From Sulfuricurvum sp. (GTDB lineage Bacteria > Campylobacterota > Campylobacteria > Campylobacterales > Sulfurimonadaceae): 64,000 bases of DNA. The notes under the pieces were generated by a model. The model saw nothing but the letters and a program-made list of their open reading frames with translations, did no database searches and had not been told where the DNA came from. The stretch spans positions 1-64,000 of the forward strand of contig DYMK01000005.1 in NCBI GenBank assembly GCA_020721585.1. Direction: 5' to 3'. Of the stretch, positions 25,099 to 33,233 are shown in pieces (within the stretch, counting starts at the first letter, position 1; each line of letters opens with the position of its first letter). A program made the translations under genes and the position numbers.

Positions 25099-25602
25099 AT
25101 GGATTCACGTCGCGGATTTTTTACCTCGTTGGTTGCACTCGCTATGGGAGGAGGGAAGAAGAAAAAACCTTTTCATCCCTTTCTTCCTGGCTTTATCACC
25201 GAGAATAGTGATAACTGTCTGAGCTGTACGACCTCTGCTTGTAAAAAAGTTTGCGAAGAGGGGATTATTGTTCATGAAGATGCAAGGATCCCTTATCTTG
25301 ATTTTTCACGACGTGGATGCACCTTTTGCGGTGAGTGTATCACTGCGTGTGAAAGTGATTGTTTTGTTGCAGAGCCAATTACGTCGCTAAAAGCTGAAGT
25401 CAAAATCGGTATTTTAAGCTGTTTGGCGTGGAATAAAACTATCTGTCGCAGTTGTGCTGACGTCTGTAACGATAAAGCGATACAATTTACCGGATTATGG
25501 AATCCTGAGATTGATTCAAACGCATGTACTGCATGCGGCTTTTGTGTTGGTGTATGTCCAGCCTTTACGATCACACTCCATCCTCTAAAGGAGAGAGTGT
25601 GA
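25099..25602 (+). CDS. napF: NapF cytoplasmic ferredoxin-type protein
   Basis: 167 aa. It starts MDSRRGFF with no signal peptide and has four cysteine groups for [4Fe-4S] clusters: CLSCTTSACKKVC, CTFCGECITACESDC, CRSCADVC and CTACGFCVGVCP. NapF interacts with NapA in the cytoplasm in enteric bacteria and is thought to help its iron-sulfur or cofactor maturation. Its stop overlaps the GTG start of napL by 4 bp (GTGA). Confidence 0.95.
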   Translation: MDSRRGFFTSLVALAMGGGKKKKPFHPFLPGFITENSDNCLSCTTSACKKVCEEGIIVHEDARIPYLDFSRRGCTFCGECITACESDCFVAEPITSLKAEVKIGILSCLAWNKTICRSCADVCNDKAIQFTGLWNPEIDSNACTACGFCVGVCPAFTITLHPLKERV

Positions 25603-26534
25603 AATCTTTTTTGTTTGTATTGTATTTCTCTCTAACACTTTATGCAGGGGTGATTTTTCCGAAAGTGAGTGTGAAAACCTCTTCACCAGTTTTGGATTTT
25701 GTGGTGAGAGGAGGAGATATTTGGGCAGGAACCGCAAACGGTGAAGCTTTGCAAATCACCGCAAAAGGTAAAATCATTTCCAAAAAAATGCTTCCGACTA
25801 TCGAAGATTCATGGGGTAAAAAAATAAAGCAAAAAATTATGAGTATCGATCTCTCATTAGATACTAAAACCCTAATCGTAGCAGGAGAAGATGGATGGCT
25901 GTACACGATTCGTGAGGGGAAAATTACTAAAACTACTTATTCCACCAAAACGGTCGTGAAAAAAATAGCCTTTATTTCGGATACGAAAGTGATGTTGGCA
26001 TTGTTGAGTAATGAGGTGGTATTTTTTGATCTGAAAACCAATCGGATTATGAAAACGCTCAGTGGAGGGACTTCACCGCTGAGTGATATGGCGTTATCTA
26101 CAGATAAAAAAACAGCGGTTATTGTAGGAGAGGCAGGAATTGTTTCAGTGATCAATACGGCTGCAATGAAAATCACGCGTCGTATTCAGGGGGGGAATGT
26201 CGATAATATTTATAAAGTAGATATCCAAAACAATCGTGTTCTCACCGCCGGTCAAGATCGCCGAGCGATACTCTACACCTTAGATGGAAAAAGTTATTCC
26301 CGTTTTGATGGTTCTTTTTTAATCTACACCGTAGCCCTCTCACCGAGTGCAGGCGTGATGGCAGCTGCGATGGATGAAGAGAACCTTATCAGTGTTTTTG
26401 ACACGATCAAACGTCAAAAATTTTTTACGGCAAAAGGGCACAGTGCGACGCTGAATCGTATAGCGTTTATCGATGAAAAACGGTTCGTATCGTGTGCTGA
26501 TGAAAATAAAATTCTATTTTGGGAGTTACCATGA
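25599..26534 (+). CDS. napL: NapL, WD40-like periplasmic protein of the nap operon
   Basis: 311 aa from GTG 25599, which overlaps the napF stop. A signal peptide covers about residues 1-17 (VKSFLFVLYFSLTLYA). The rest is a repeated beta pattern typical of a WD40/YVTN propeller (VAGEDGWLYTI, VIVGEAGIVSVIN, TAGQDRRAILYTL, SVFDTIKRQKF, SCADENKILFWEL). NapL is specific to Campylobacterota nap operons; its role is not established, with assembly or NapA maturation suggested. The operon position is as in Wolinella. It overlaps napD by 4 bp. Confidence 0.92.
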   Translation: MKSFLFVLYFSLTLYAGVIFPKVSVKTSSPVLDFVVRGGDIWAGTANGEALQITAKGKIISKKMLPTIEDSWGKKIKQKIMSIDLSLDTKTLIVAGEDGWLYTIREGKITKTTYSTKTVVKKIAFISDTKVMLALLSNEVVFFDLKTNRIMKTLSGGTSPLSDMALSTDKKTAVIVGEAGIVSVINTAAMKITRRIQGGNVDNIYKVDIQNNRVLTAGQDRRAILYTLDGKSYSRFDGSFLIYTVALSPSAGVMAAAMDEENLISVFDTIKRQKFFTAKGHSATLNRIAFIDEKRFVSCADENKILFWELP

Positions 26535-26878
26535 ATATATCAAGTGTTGTCGTTAAATGTGCGCCAGAGTATATAGCATTCGTGCTAGAACAATTACAAA
26601 CAAGTAATCAGTGTGAGGTTTACGCTCACGATGAGTTGGGTCGAATCATTATCATTTTAGAGGGTGAAACGACAGAAGAAGAGTCTGAAAAACTCCGTAT
26701 TATTCAAGACATACCCCATATTTTATCGGCTGAAATGGCGATGGCTTACAGCGAAAGTGAATTCTCTGATGAAGAGGGGAAATTAGAACGCGTTGATGAG
26801 CAGCTTATGGAACGTTTGAACGCAGATGATGTGGATGCCAAAGACATCGTTTATCATGGACACCTAAAGGATAAATAA
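26531..26878 (+). CDS. napD: NapD chaperone for the NapA Tat signal
   Basis: 115 aa from ATG 26531, which overlaps the napL stop (ATGA). It starts MNISSVVVKC and has the small ferredoxin-like alpha-beta fold pattern of NapD (IIILEGET, then AEMAMAYSE). NapD binds the twin-arginine peptide of NapA and holds back export until the cofactor is in place. It has a charged C-terminal extension of about 30 residues. The next gene starts on its stop codon (TAATG), so the operon does not end here. Confidence 0.94.
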   Translation: MNISSVVVKCAPEYIAFVLEQLQTSNQCEVYAHDELGRIIIILEGETTEEESEKLRIIQDIPHILSAEMAMAYSESEFSDEEGKLERVDEQLMERLNADDVDAKDIVYHGHLKDK

Positions 26879-27399
26879 TGAAAACCCTCTGTATCGAAAC
26901 AGAAGTTCCCAGCGATGAGCTGATTGTATCGCATACGAATCTTTATGGAATCATTACCTATGCTAATGACACTTTTGCTGATATTAGTGGATATGAGATG
27001 GAAGAGCTGATTGGAAAACCGCATAATATCGTTCGTCATCCCGATATGCCTTCATCGTTGTTTGCCAATCTATGGGAAACCTTGGGTGAAGGAAAAATGT
27101 GGTCAGGCTATGTGAAAAATCTTCGTAAAGATGGTGGATTTTACTGGATATACGCACAAGTTTCAGGGTTATTGGATAAAAATGATAATTTAATCGGGTA
27201 CAAATCGCTTCGCGCACCGGTTGAGAGTACCAAGCGCCATGAACTCGAAGGTAATTACGCTCGACTCAAAGAGATGGAAGAAAATATAATCAAGCTCAGT
27301 GAGTGGATTGATCATGAAACATTCAAGAAACTTGAAGCACTTTCACAGCAAAAAAATTGTTCTATTAGTGAAATTCTTAAAGAGATAATAAGTCAATAA
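26878..27399 (+). CDS. Stand-alone Aer/CetB-type PAS protein, probable flavin redox sensor
   Basis: 173 aa, soluble. Residues about 18-115 form a PAS domain strikingly like the FAD-binding PAS of the aerotaxis receptor Aer: ANDTFADISGY, GKPHNIVRHPDMP, WSGYVKN-RK-G and YWIYAQV all have counterparts there. A helical tail and a final CSISEILKEIISQ follow, without HAMP, kinase or chemotaxis domains. In Campylobacter jejuni the PAS-only CetB works with the membrane protein CetA in energy taxis. Here the gene is coupled to napD and followed by a Crp/Fnr regulator and a membrane sensor, so it may report redox state to nap control. FAD binding is inferred from similarity. Confidence 0.8.
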   Translation: MKTLCIETEVPSDELIVSHTNLYGIITYANDTFADISGYEMEELIGKPHNIVRHPDMPSSLFANLWETLGEGKMWSGYVKNLRKDGGFYWIYAQVSGLLDKNDNLIGYKSLRAPVESTKRHELEGNYARLKEMEENIIKLSEWIDHETFKKLEALSQQKNCSISEILKEIISQ

Positions 27400-27403
27400 C
27401 ACA

Positions 27404-28057
27404 ATGAATTTTGACCAAGTGGCTAAAAAATTAGCTTTGTTTCAGGGACTCTCTTCTCGTGATTTGGAGTTGATTGCAGCACAATCATCAACAAAAACGT
27501 TTGAGAAAGGAGAACTCCTTTTCTACGAGGGAGATGATCTTCTGTATTGGTATTTTGTAGTTGATGGAATTTTACGTTCGTATAAACTCTCCCATGACGA
27601 GCATGAAATCTCTATTTGCTATAACGAATCGTCGATGGCACTCAGTGATATTCGTTTTGAGAACCATCGCTATGTCACTAGAATGTTTGGTACTATCGAA
27701 GCACAAACCAAAGGGACGCTGATTGGGATAAAAACATCGGCTTTATCGCTGTTGTTTACCCAAAGCCCTGAGTTTTCTCTTCGATGTTTTCACAGTGTTT
27801 TGGTGAGTGTAGAGAACTATCAGCGTACTTTTTTTAACAATATGGTTCTCGATGCGATGGGAAAAGTTGCTTTTATGCTTTCTCATGAACTTGATAAATT
27901 TAACCGACTTAAAAAACAGGAAATCGCAGCATTGTTGAATATACAGCCAGAAACGCTGTCGCGTTTGCTGGGAAAATTGGTTCGTAAAGAGATTATTGCA
28001 CTTGATGGCTCAATCAGTGTTTTAGACCCTAACGCGCTTAAATTACTGTATAATTAG
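27404..28057 (+). CDS. Crp/Fnr-family transcriptional regulator
   Basis: 217 aa. An N-terminal cyclic-nucleotide-binding-type beta barrel (GELLFYEGDDLLYWYFVVDGILRSYK), a long dimer helix (about 110-140) and a C-terminal winged helix: KKQEIAALLNIQPETLSRLLGKL. The recognition helix has ExxSR, the contact pattern of Fnr-type proteins for TTGA half-sites. Only two scattered cysteines are present, so there is no FNR iron-sulfur cluster; the signal may be NO through haem (as in DNR/NssR-like proteins), nitrate or redox. It is the obvious candidate to bind the TTGAC-N4-GTCAA boxes at the nap, cytochrome c and porin promoters, and lies 4 bp after the PAS gene. Confidence 0.9.
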   Translation: MNFDQVAKKLALFQGLSSRDLELIAAQSSTKTFEKGELLFYEGDDLLYWYFVVDGILRSYKLSHDEHEISICYNESSMALSDIRFENHRYVTRMFGTIEAQTKGTLIGIKTSALSLLFTQSPEFSLRCFHSVLVSVENYQRTFFNNMVLDAMGKVAFMLSHELDKFNRLKKQEIAALLNIQPETLSRLLGKLVRKEIIALDGSISVLDPNALKLLYN

Positions 28058-28068
28058 AGAAAAAAATT

Positions 28069-29079
28069 ATGAAAAAAATAACCTCTCGAATCAAAATTAT
28101 CAGTTTTATCCTTTCCTTATTGCTTGTTAGTTTAATCGCTATTACCGTTTATATGAATAAGCAAAGCAAGCATGATGGCTATGTTATTCATATCGTTGGT
28201 AAAGAGCGAATGTTATCCCAAAAAATGGCAAAAGAGCTTTTTTTAAATCTCCACCGTACGTCAGCTGAATTTTCTCCTTTTAGTGAAGCTAAGAATGAAT
28301 TTATGCTCAATCTCAAATCTCTCCAAAGCGGAACTCAAGATGGAAAAATCACCCGACCTCCGACGGATGAGATCGCTTTACGTCTTGAAAAAATAAGCAA
28401 CTTAAGTGATCGATTTTTTAGGTTAGCCGAAACGATCAAAGTGAAGATTGAGTTAAAATCCCCCCCTTCTGAAGAGGAGATTTCCGAACTCTACCAGCTC
28501 AACAATCTTCTTTTAGATCAAATTGATCAAACTGTCCATATTTATACGGCTGCTTCTGAGAAGAAGATAGATCGCCTTCAGTGGATTCAGTATATTGGAG
28601 CTTTTGTAACCCTCATAGCAGTGATCGGCAGTATATTACTCAGTAAAAAGATTGATGAAGAGTTTGACCGCTTTTTAAGCAATGCCAAAGAGGTTTCTCA
28701 AATTCGTTGTGAGGATCTACATACAGAACCTCGTATCTCTACAGAATCACAAAGCGAGCTGATGCAGGCCGAATCGGATATGAAAACCTTTTTATTGCAT
28801 GTTGAAAAAGTGGTGCATAGAGCGCAAAGTGCGTTGATCGAATCGCAAAATACGTTGGTGCAAATCGAAGATGCAGCTAAAACAATGGAACAGCAGCTCT
28901 CGCAAACCTCCCTTAGTGATCCATCCAAAGCTGAAATCGAAGACTACATTGATATATCTGAAAATCTGACCATTAATTCACTTGAAAAGATAGCAAAAAC
29001 TCAGCAGATGCTCGATAAATTTCAAGGGATGTTGGAAAAAATCGTGGTTAAAATGGAGCAGAAGGATTCACCCTCTTGA
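28069..29079 (+). CDS. Orphan PilJ/NarX-type membrane sensor without output domain
   Basis: 336 aa. TM1 at about residues 9-29, a periplasmic helical domain of about 145 residues, and TM2 at about 175-195. The periplasmic part starts HIVGKERMLSQKMAKE, the PilJ_N motif that in NarX/NarQ-type sensors binds nitrate. The cytoplasmic part (196-336) is a long coiled coil (VVHRAQSALIESQNTLVQIED) with no kinase, HAMP signature, GGDEF or methyl-accepting hairpin that I can recognise. It must act through a partner, perhaps the PAS or Crp/Fnr protein encoded just upstream. It is the last gene of the nap transcription unit (11-bp gap). Nitrate binding is inferred. Confidence 0.75.
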   Translation: MKKITSRIKIISFILSLLLVSLIAITVYMNKQSKHDGYVIHIVGKERMLSQKMAKELFLNLHRTSAEFSPFSEAKNEFMLNLKSLQSGTQDGKITRPPTDEIALRLEKISNLSDRFFRLAETIKVKIELKSPPSEEEISELYQLNNLLLDQIDQTVHIYTAASEKKIDRLQWIQYIGAFVTLIAVIGSILLSKKIDEEFDRFLSNAKEVSQIRCEDLHTEPRISTESQSELMQAESDMKTFLLHVEKVVHRAQSALIESQNTLVQIEDAAKTMEQQLSQTSLSDPSKAEIEDYIDISENLTINSLEKIAKTQQMLDKFQGMLEKIVVKMEQKDSPS

Positions 29080-29207
29080 CCTATGGCAAGAAAAATTTTT
29101 CTATTTTAAGCGATACTCTTGTACCGCCAATTCAAGTAATAAGTGCAACAATAAGAATCAGCCGTGTTTATTGTTAAGGTTTCGTTGTAAAATTTAAAAG
29201 TTTTAGC

Positions 29208-29213
29208 TATAAT
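29208..29213 (+). promoter_or_regulatory. -10 element of the rpmE promoter
   Basis: Perfect TATAAT at 29208-29213. Expected start near 29220 gives a leader of about 78 nt that carries two hairpins. Confidence 0.65.
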
Positions 29214-29224
29214 TCGCGCCGACA

Positions 29225-29279
29225 ATCCGTCCCCAGGTACGGATGTAAAATTAAAACCGAGTGACGTACAACGCCGTCA
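29225..29279 (+). promoter_or_regulatory. Structured leader of rpmE, candidate L31 autoregulatory element
   Basis: ATCCGT (29225-29230) pairs with ACGGAT (29239-29244), and TGACG (29262-29266) with CGTCA (29275-29279), with further GTG/CAC pairing around the second stem. They fill the leader between the -10 and the rpmE ATG. Several unrelated L31 leaders are known in other phyla; this one is a candidate by position only. Confidence 0.45.
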
Positions 29280-29297
29280 TTCACAAGGCAATATATT

Positions 29298-29504
29298 ATG
29301 AAAAAAGATCTTCATCCTAAAGTAGTTGAATCTACTGTGAGCTGTGCGTGTGGTAACACCTTCACGACAACCAGTACCAAAGAGTCGATTCGTGTCGATA
29401 TTTGTAGCGAGTGTCATCCGTTTTATACCGGTTCTGAGCGCCAAGTAGATACGGCTGGACGTATTGATAAATTCAAAAAACGTTACGCACTTAACAACCA
29501 ATAA
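29298..29504 (+). CDS. rpmE: 50S ribosomal protein L31 (zinc-binding type)
   Basis: 68 aa. Four zinc ligands are present (CAC near residue 17, then [10 protein letters not shown]), so this is the zinc-containing C+ form. The N terminus [11 protein letters not shown] is typical. It stands alone, with its own promoter, a structured leader and hairpins downstream before rsmI. Confidence 0.96.
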   Translation: MKKDLHPKVVESTVSCACGNTFTTTSTKESIRVDICSECHPFYTGSERQVDTAGRIDKFKKRYALNNQ

Positions 29505-29509
29505 TTGCC

Positions 29510-29563
29510 GTATGAAGAGTGAGACTTTCTTTCTCTTCGTACCATTTGCCTTTTGTAGGCAAA
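29510..29563 (+). terminator. Two hairpins between rpmE and rsmI
   Basis: GTATGAAGAG (29510-29519) pairs with CTCTTCGTAC (29533-29542) with one G-U pair, and TTTGCC (29545-29550) with GGCAAA (29558-29563). Neither has a clear T tract after it, so attenuation or mRNA processing is as likely as full termination. Confidence 0.4.
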
Positions 29564-29579
29564 CCCTTTAAGAAGAAAA

Positions 29580-30389
29580 ATGCTCTCTCTTGTCCCCACC
29601 CCCATTGGCAACATTGCGGATATCTCGTTACGTTCTCTTGAAGTATTCTCTCTTGCGGATATTATTCTGTGTGAAGATACCCGAATTACCAAAAAACTCC
29701 TCCATTTGCTTAAAGAGCGTCATAATTTGACAATGTCTGATCCCCAGTTTTTAAGCCTGCATTCCCATAATGAATCGGAGTTTGTCGCTAAGCTTACCCC
29801 TGAATTTTTTAATGCGAATGTCGTCTATGTGAGTGATGCGGGGATGCCGGGGATTAGTGATCCGGGGCAATTGTTGGTTCGGTACTGTTTGGATCATGGG
29901 GTGACGTACGATATTTTACCCGGTGCTAATGCCGTTTTGAGTGCCTTTGTCGCCAGTGGCTTTTGTGAGACAAAAATGCTTTTTTTAGGATTTTTACCGC
30001 ACAAAGGAAACGATCGAGCCAGTGCGCTTCAAGAGGCTTTATTTAACAGTTATACCACCATACTCTATGAATCTCCCAAACGTTTGGATAAACTTTTACG
30101 CGAAATTGCTATTTCTGCCCCTGATCGTCGAGTATTTTTGGCCAAAGAGTTGACCAAAAAGTATCAGCGATTTTATCAAGGAACAGCATCTGCGTTGTTA
30201 GCCCAATTCGAGGATGAAATTCGAGGTGAATGGGTTGTGGTGATTGAAGCTTCTGCAGCGTGTGGTGCGCGTTTGAACGAACAAGATATTTTAGAACTGG
30301 ATATCCCCAAAAAAGTGGCGTCCAAATTGATTGCCAAGATTACCGGTGAAAATCCAAAAGAGTGCTATAATCGCCTCTTAACTTTATAA
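29580..30389 (+). CDS. rsmI: 16S rRNA (cytidine1402-2'-O)-methyltransferase
   Basis: 269 aa. A tetrapyrrole-methylase-fold enzyme that methylates the ribose of C1402 in the 16S decoding centre. It begins LVPTPIGNIADISLRSLE with LCEDTR a little later and VSDAGMPGISDPG near residue 85, all diagnostic of RsmI. It is followed closely by a SpoU-type methyltransferase gene, so two rRNA modification genes form one unit. Confidence 0.95.
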   Translation: MLSLVPTPIGNIADISLRSLEVFSLADIILCEDTRITKKLLHLLKERHNLTMSDPQFLSLHSHNESEFVAKLTPEFFNANVVYVSDAGMPGISDPGQLLVRYCLDHGVTYDILPGANAVLSAFVASGFCETKMLFLGFLPHKGNDRASALQEALFNSYTTILYESPKRLDKLLREIAISAPDRRVFLAKELTKKYQRFYQGTASALLAQFEDEIRGEWVVVIEASAACGARLNEQDILELDIPKKVASKLIAKITGENPKECYNRLLTL

Positions 30390-30401
30390 GGAATTGTAAT
30401 T

Positions 30402-31079
30402 ATGCTCATTTACGGTAAACAACCGGTCTTTTATGCAATTGAACGGCATAAAGATCGGATCAAAACCCTCTATCTTGCCAAAGAAGTGGATAAAAAAGAG
30501 TACGGTCTTTTGATGAAGATGGGCTTTGAGGTCAAACGGATCCCCGAAAATGCGGCGCAGTCGATGGTCAAAGGGGGAAATCATCAAGGGTACATTGCGG
30601 AAATTTCGCAAATTGTCCCGTACGCTTCCCCCTTTTTGAAAAAGTGTGGTTTTATTGTCGTCTTAAGTGCGATTACCGATATGGGAAATATGGGGTCATT
30701 GGTACGCAGTGCCTACGCCCTTGGAGTCGATGCGCTGGTGATTACCGGCATTCGAGAACCCAATTTGGAAGCATTAATTCGCACCAGCAGTGGAGCAGCC
30801 CTTGATTTACCCATCGTGGTGATCCATAATATTCATGATTTGATGCACGAACTCAAACAATCAGGATTTACCCTTTATGGGGCAACGCTAGCGGGAACCA
30901 ATGTGCGCGATGTGACGTTTGATGCGAAGCGGGTCTTGATTTTGGGCAGTGAGGGTGAGGGACTCAGTGGCCGTGTTGAAAAAGGGCTTGATTGTGGTGT
31001 CTCTATTGAGATGGCACACGATTTTGATTCGCTCAATGTAGGTGTAGCAGGGGCAATTTTAATGGAGAGAATGCGATGA
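30402..31079 (+). CDS. rlmB: SpoU/TrmH-family 23S rRNA 2'-O-methyltransferase (RlmB-like)
   Basis: 225 aa. YGKQPVFYAIE matches the start of the RlmB N-terminal substrate-binding domain. The SPOUT catalytic domain has DMGNMGSLVRSAYALG, ILGSEGEGLS and VEISMAHDFDSLNVGVAGAI-like motif 3 (here SIEMAHDFDSLNVG). It probably methylates G2251 of 23S rRNA; other SpoU targets cannot be excluded. It overlaps the next gene by 4 bp. Confidence 0.88.
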   Translation: MLIYGKQPVFYAIERHKDRIKTLYLAKEVDKKEYGLLMKMGFEVKRIPENAAQSMVKGGNHQGYIAEISQIVPYASPFLKKCGFIVVLSAITDMGNMGSLVRSAYALGVDALVITGIREPNLEALIRTSSGAALDLPIVVIHNIHDLMHELKQSGFTLYGATLAGTNVRDVTFDAKRVLILGSEGEGLSGRVEKGLDCGVSIEMAHDFDSLNVGVAGAILMERMR

Positions 31080-31888
31080 GTAGGATAACAACCTTTGAAG
31101 AATTACAGGAATTGGGTATTGCCAGTATTCATGAACAGACCCATATTTCTCGGGCTAAATTAACATTATTATTTGATAAGTCTTTTGATGAGATCACTCG
31201 AATGCAATTTATGGGATTTCTCTCTATTTTAGAGCGGGAGTATGCGCTTGATTTAACGCCATTACGTGAGGAATATGATGCTCATCATGCGGTTAAGATC
31301 GAAGAATCTTCTATTCTTGAGACCCCTTCGGTTGTCCTTCATCCCTCTAAAGATCCACGTAAATATTGGATTTTTGGTGCGGTGGGGGCGGTTGTCCTTT
31401 TGATCCTTATTGGCTTTATGACCCAAAAAGAGGTGAGCGTTGCTCCCAAAGAGGAGACCCTTAATCTAAGCACTACTGTCCCTGAAACCGATACTCTCCC
31501 TGCAGATAAGCCCATTGCTGCTACCAGTGTAGCTGAGACCAATAGCACAGTAACGCCTGAGACCAATAGTAGCATAGGGAGCGAAGAGGGGGCATTAAGC
31601 AATTTTGGTAAAGTGACGATGATTAAACCAACGTACAAAGTGTGGGTAGGGATGATTAATGTTGCAACAGGGGAGAAAGCTCAAAAAATCACTAAAGACC
31701 CGATTGCCTTAGACGGTACCAAGAATTGGCTTATTTTATTTGGTCATGGTCGTTTAGAGATGATTTCTCCTCAAGGAAGCACTAAGCTCAATGAAGGGGA
31801 CAAAGTATGGTTCTCGTACCAAAATGGGGTTTTGCAACAAATTAGCGCGGAGGCGTTTAACGCTAAAAATCATGGCAGTAACTGGTAA
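31076..31888 (+). CDS. Single-pass membrane protein, conserved in this Campylobacterota locus
   Basis: 270 aa. A cytoplasmic N-terminal part of about 95 residues (helical, possibly HTH-like: THISRAKLTLLFDKSF), one transmembrane helix at about 100-119 (WIFGAVGAVVLLILIGFM), a Ser/Thr-rich linker (ETDTLPADKPIAATS, then ETNSTVTPETNSS) and a periplasmic C-terminal domain. This topology recalls RodZ, but no RodZ signature is seen. The rsmI-rlmB-this gene-aminotransferase-hom order is shared with Campylobacter jejuni (around Cj0154c-Cj0149c). Function unknown. Confidence 0.7.
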   Translation: MSRITTFEELQELGIASIHEQTHISRAKLTLLFDKSFDEITRMQFMGFLSILEREYALDLTPLREEYDAHHAVKIEESSILETPSVVLHPSKDPRKYWIFGAVGAVVLLILIGFMTQKEVSVAPKEETLNLSTTVPETDTLPADKPIAATSVAETNSTVTPETNSSIGSEEGALSNFGKVTMIKPTYKVWVGMINVATGEKAQKITKDPIALDGTKNWLILFGHGRLEMISPQGSTKLNEGDKVWFSYQNGVLQQISAEAFNAKNHGSNW

Positions 31889-32012
31889 AAAGAGCTTTTG
31901 ATTGATAAAGTAGGAGACGAATAGAATAAGAATTTTACCCCCAGTGGCTCTAAGCTTGAGAGCAGAGGAAAAGTGCTAGAATGGCGCAATTTTTTAATGG
32001 TAGGTAAATATC

Positions 32013-33233
32013 ATGTTTGATGAAATTCAGTTTGATCGTATCAAACGTCTCCCAAAATACGTCTTTGCTGAGGTGGGTGAACTCAAAATGGCGCGCAGAC
32101 GTGCGGGTGCAGATGTGATCGATTTTAGTATGGGTAATCCTGATGGAGATACCCCCACCCATATTCGCGAAAAATTGATTGAATCGGCGAAGAAGACCAA
32201 GGTACATGGTTACTCGGCTTCCAAAGGGATCCCTAAATTACGTCAGGCAATTTGTGATTGGTACAAACGTCGTTATGATGTTGATCTTAATCCTGATACT
32301 GAAGCAGTCGCAACCATGGGTTCCAAAGAGGGATATGCCCATTTGGCGTATGCCATTACCAATCCGGGCGATGTGGCGGTTGTTCCTGACCCTACCTATC
32401 CGATCCACTCCTACGCATTTATTTTGGCAGGGGGAAATGTCCAAAAAATGGAACTTCCCTTTGATGAAGATTACAAAGTGGATGAAGACCTCTTTTTTGA
32501 GCGTTTGGAACAGACCTTTCATAACTCTTTTCCTAAACCCAAATACGTCGTGGTCAATTTTCCCCATAACCCTACGACCGCAACCGTAACACCCGATTTT
32601 TATACCCGTATTGTGGCGATGGCAAAGCGGGAACGTTTTTACATTATCAGTGATATTGCGTATGGGGATTTAACGTTTGATGGGTACAAAACTCCCTCCA
32701 TTATGTCGGTACCGGGGGCTAAAGATGTGGCGGTTGAGAGCTTCACCCTCTCCAAAAGCTACAATATGGCAGGCTGGCGCGTAGGATTTTTTGTGGGGAA
32801 TGCCAAACTCATCGGAGCCTTGCAAAAAATTAAAAGCTGGTTGGATTATGGGATGTTTACCCCCATTCAAGTGGCTGCTACCGTTGCGCTTAATGGGGAT
32901 CAAACGTGCGTTCAAGAGATTACCGACAAATATGACCATCGTCAAACTATTTTGATTGAGGCATTTAACCGTGCGGGGTGGCCAATGCGACGCAATCAAG
33001 CATCCATGTTTGTGTGGGCAAGAATTCCCCAATGCGCTCGTCACTTGGGGAGTTTGGAATTTTCTAAGCGACTGTTGGTAGAAGCCAATGTAGCGGTCTC
33101 TCCGGGGATTGGTTTTGGGGAGTATGGGGACGAATATGTCCGCATTGCGTTGATCGAAAATGATAAGCGTATCCGACAAGCTGCCAAAAATATCAAACTT
33201 TTTTTACAACAATTTAGTGGAAAAGGGGTCTAA
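32013..33233 (+). CDS. Class I/II PLP aminotransferase (AlaC/LL-DAP aminotransferase-like)
   Basis: 406 aa fold-type I aminotransferase. The PLP lysine is in SFTLSKSYNMAGWRVGF, and NPHNPT-like PHNPTTA, FSMGNPDGDTP and VRIALIEN with the substrate arginine fit the family. It is the counterpart of Cj0150c and is often annotated as an alanine or LL-diaminopimelate aminotransferase; the amino acceptor cannot be decided by eye. It ends 1 bp before hom, suggesting coupling to aspartate-family amino acid synthesis. Confidence 0.88.
   Translation: MFDEIQFDRIKRLPKYVFAEVGELKMARRRAGADVIDFSMGNPDGDTPTHIREKLIESAKKTKVHGYSASKGIPKLRQAICDWYKRRYDVDLNPDTEAVATMGSKEGYAHLAYAITNPGDVAVVPDPTYPIHSYAFILAGGNVQKMELPFDEDYKVDEDLFFERLEQTFHNSFPKPKYVVVNFPHNPTTATVTPDFYTRIVAMAKRERFYIISDIAYGDLTFDGYKTPSIMSVPGAKDVAVESFTLSKSYNMAGWRVGFFVGNAKLIGALQKIKSWLDYGMFTPIQVAATVALNGDQTCVQEITDKYDHRQTILIEAFNRAGWPMRRNQASMFVWARIPQCARHLGSLEFSKRLLVEANVAVSPGIGFGEYGDEYVRIALIENDKRIRQAAKNIKLFLQQFSGKGV

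Noticed and set aside
29076-29089. TTGACCTATGGCAA, one mismatch from the Crp/Fnr-type box
   Set aside because: It overlaps the stop codon of the 28069 gene and is more than 115 bp from the rpmE -10; no promoter geometry fits.
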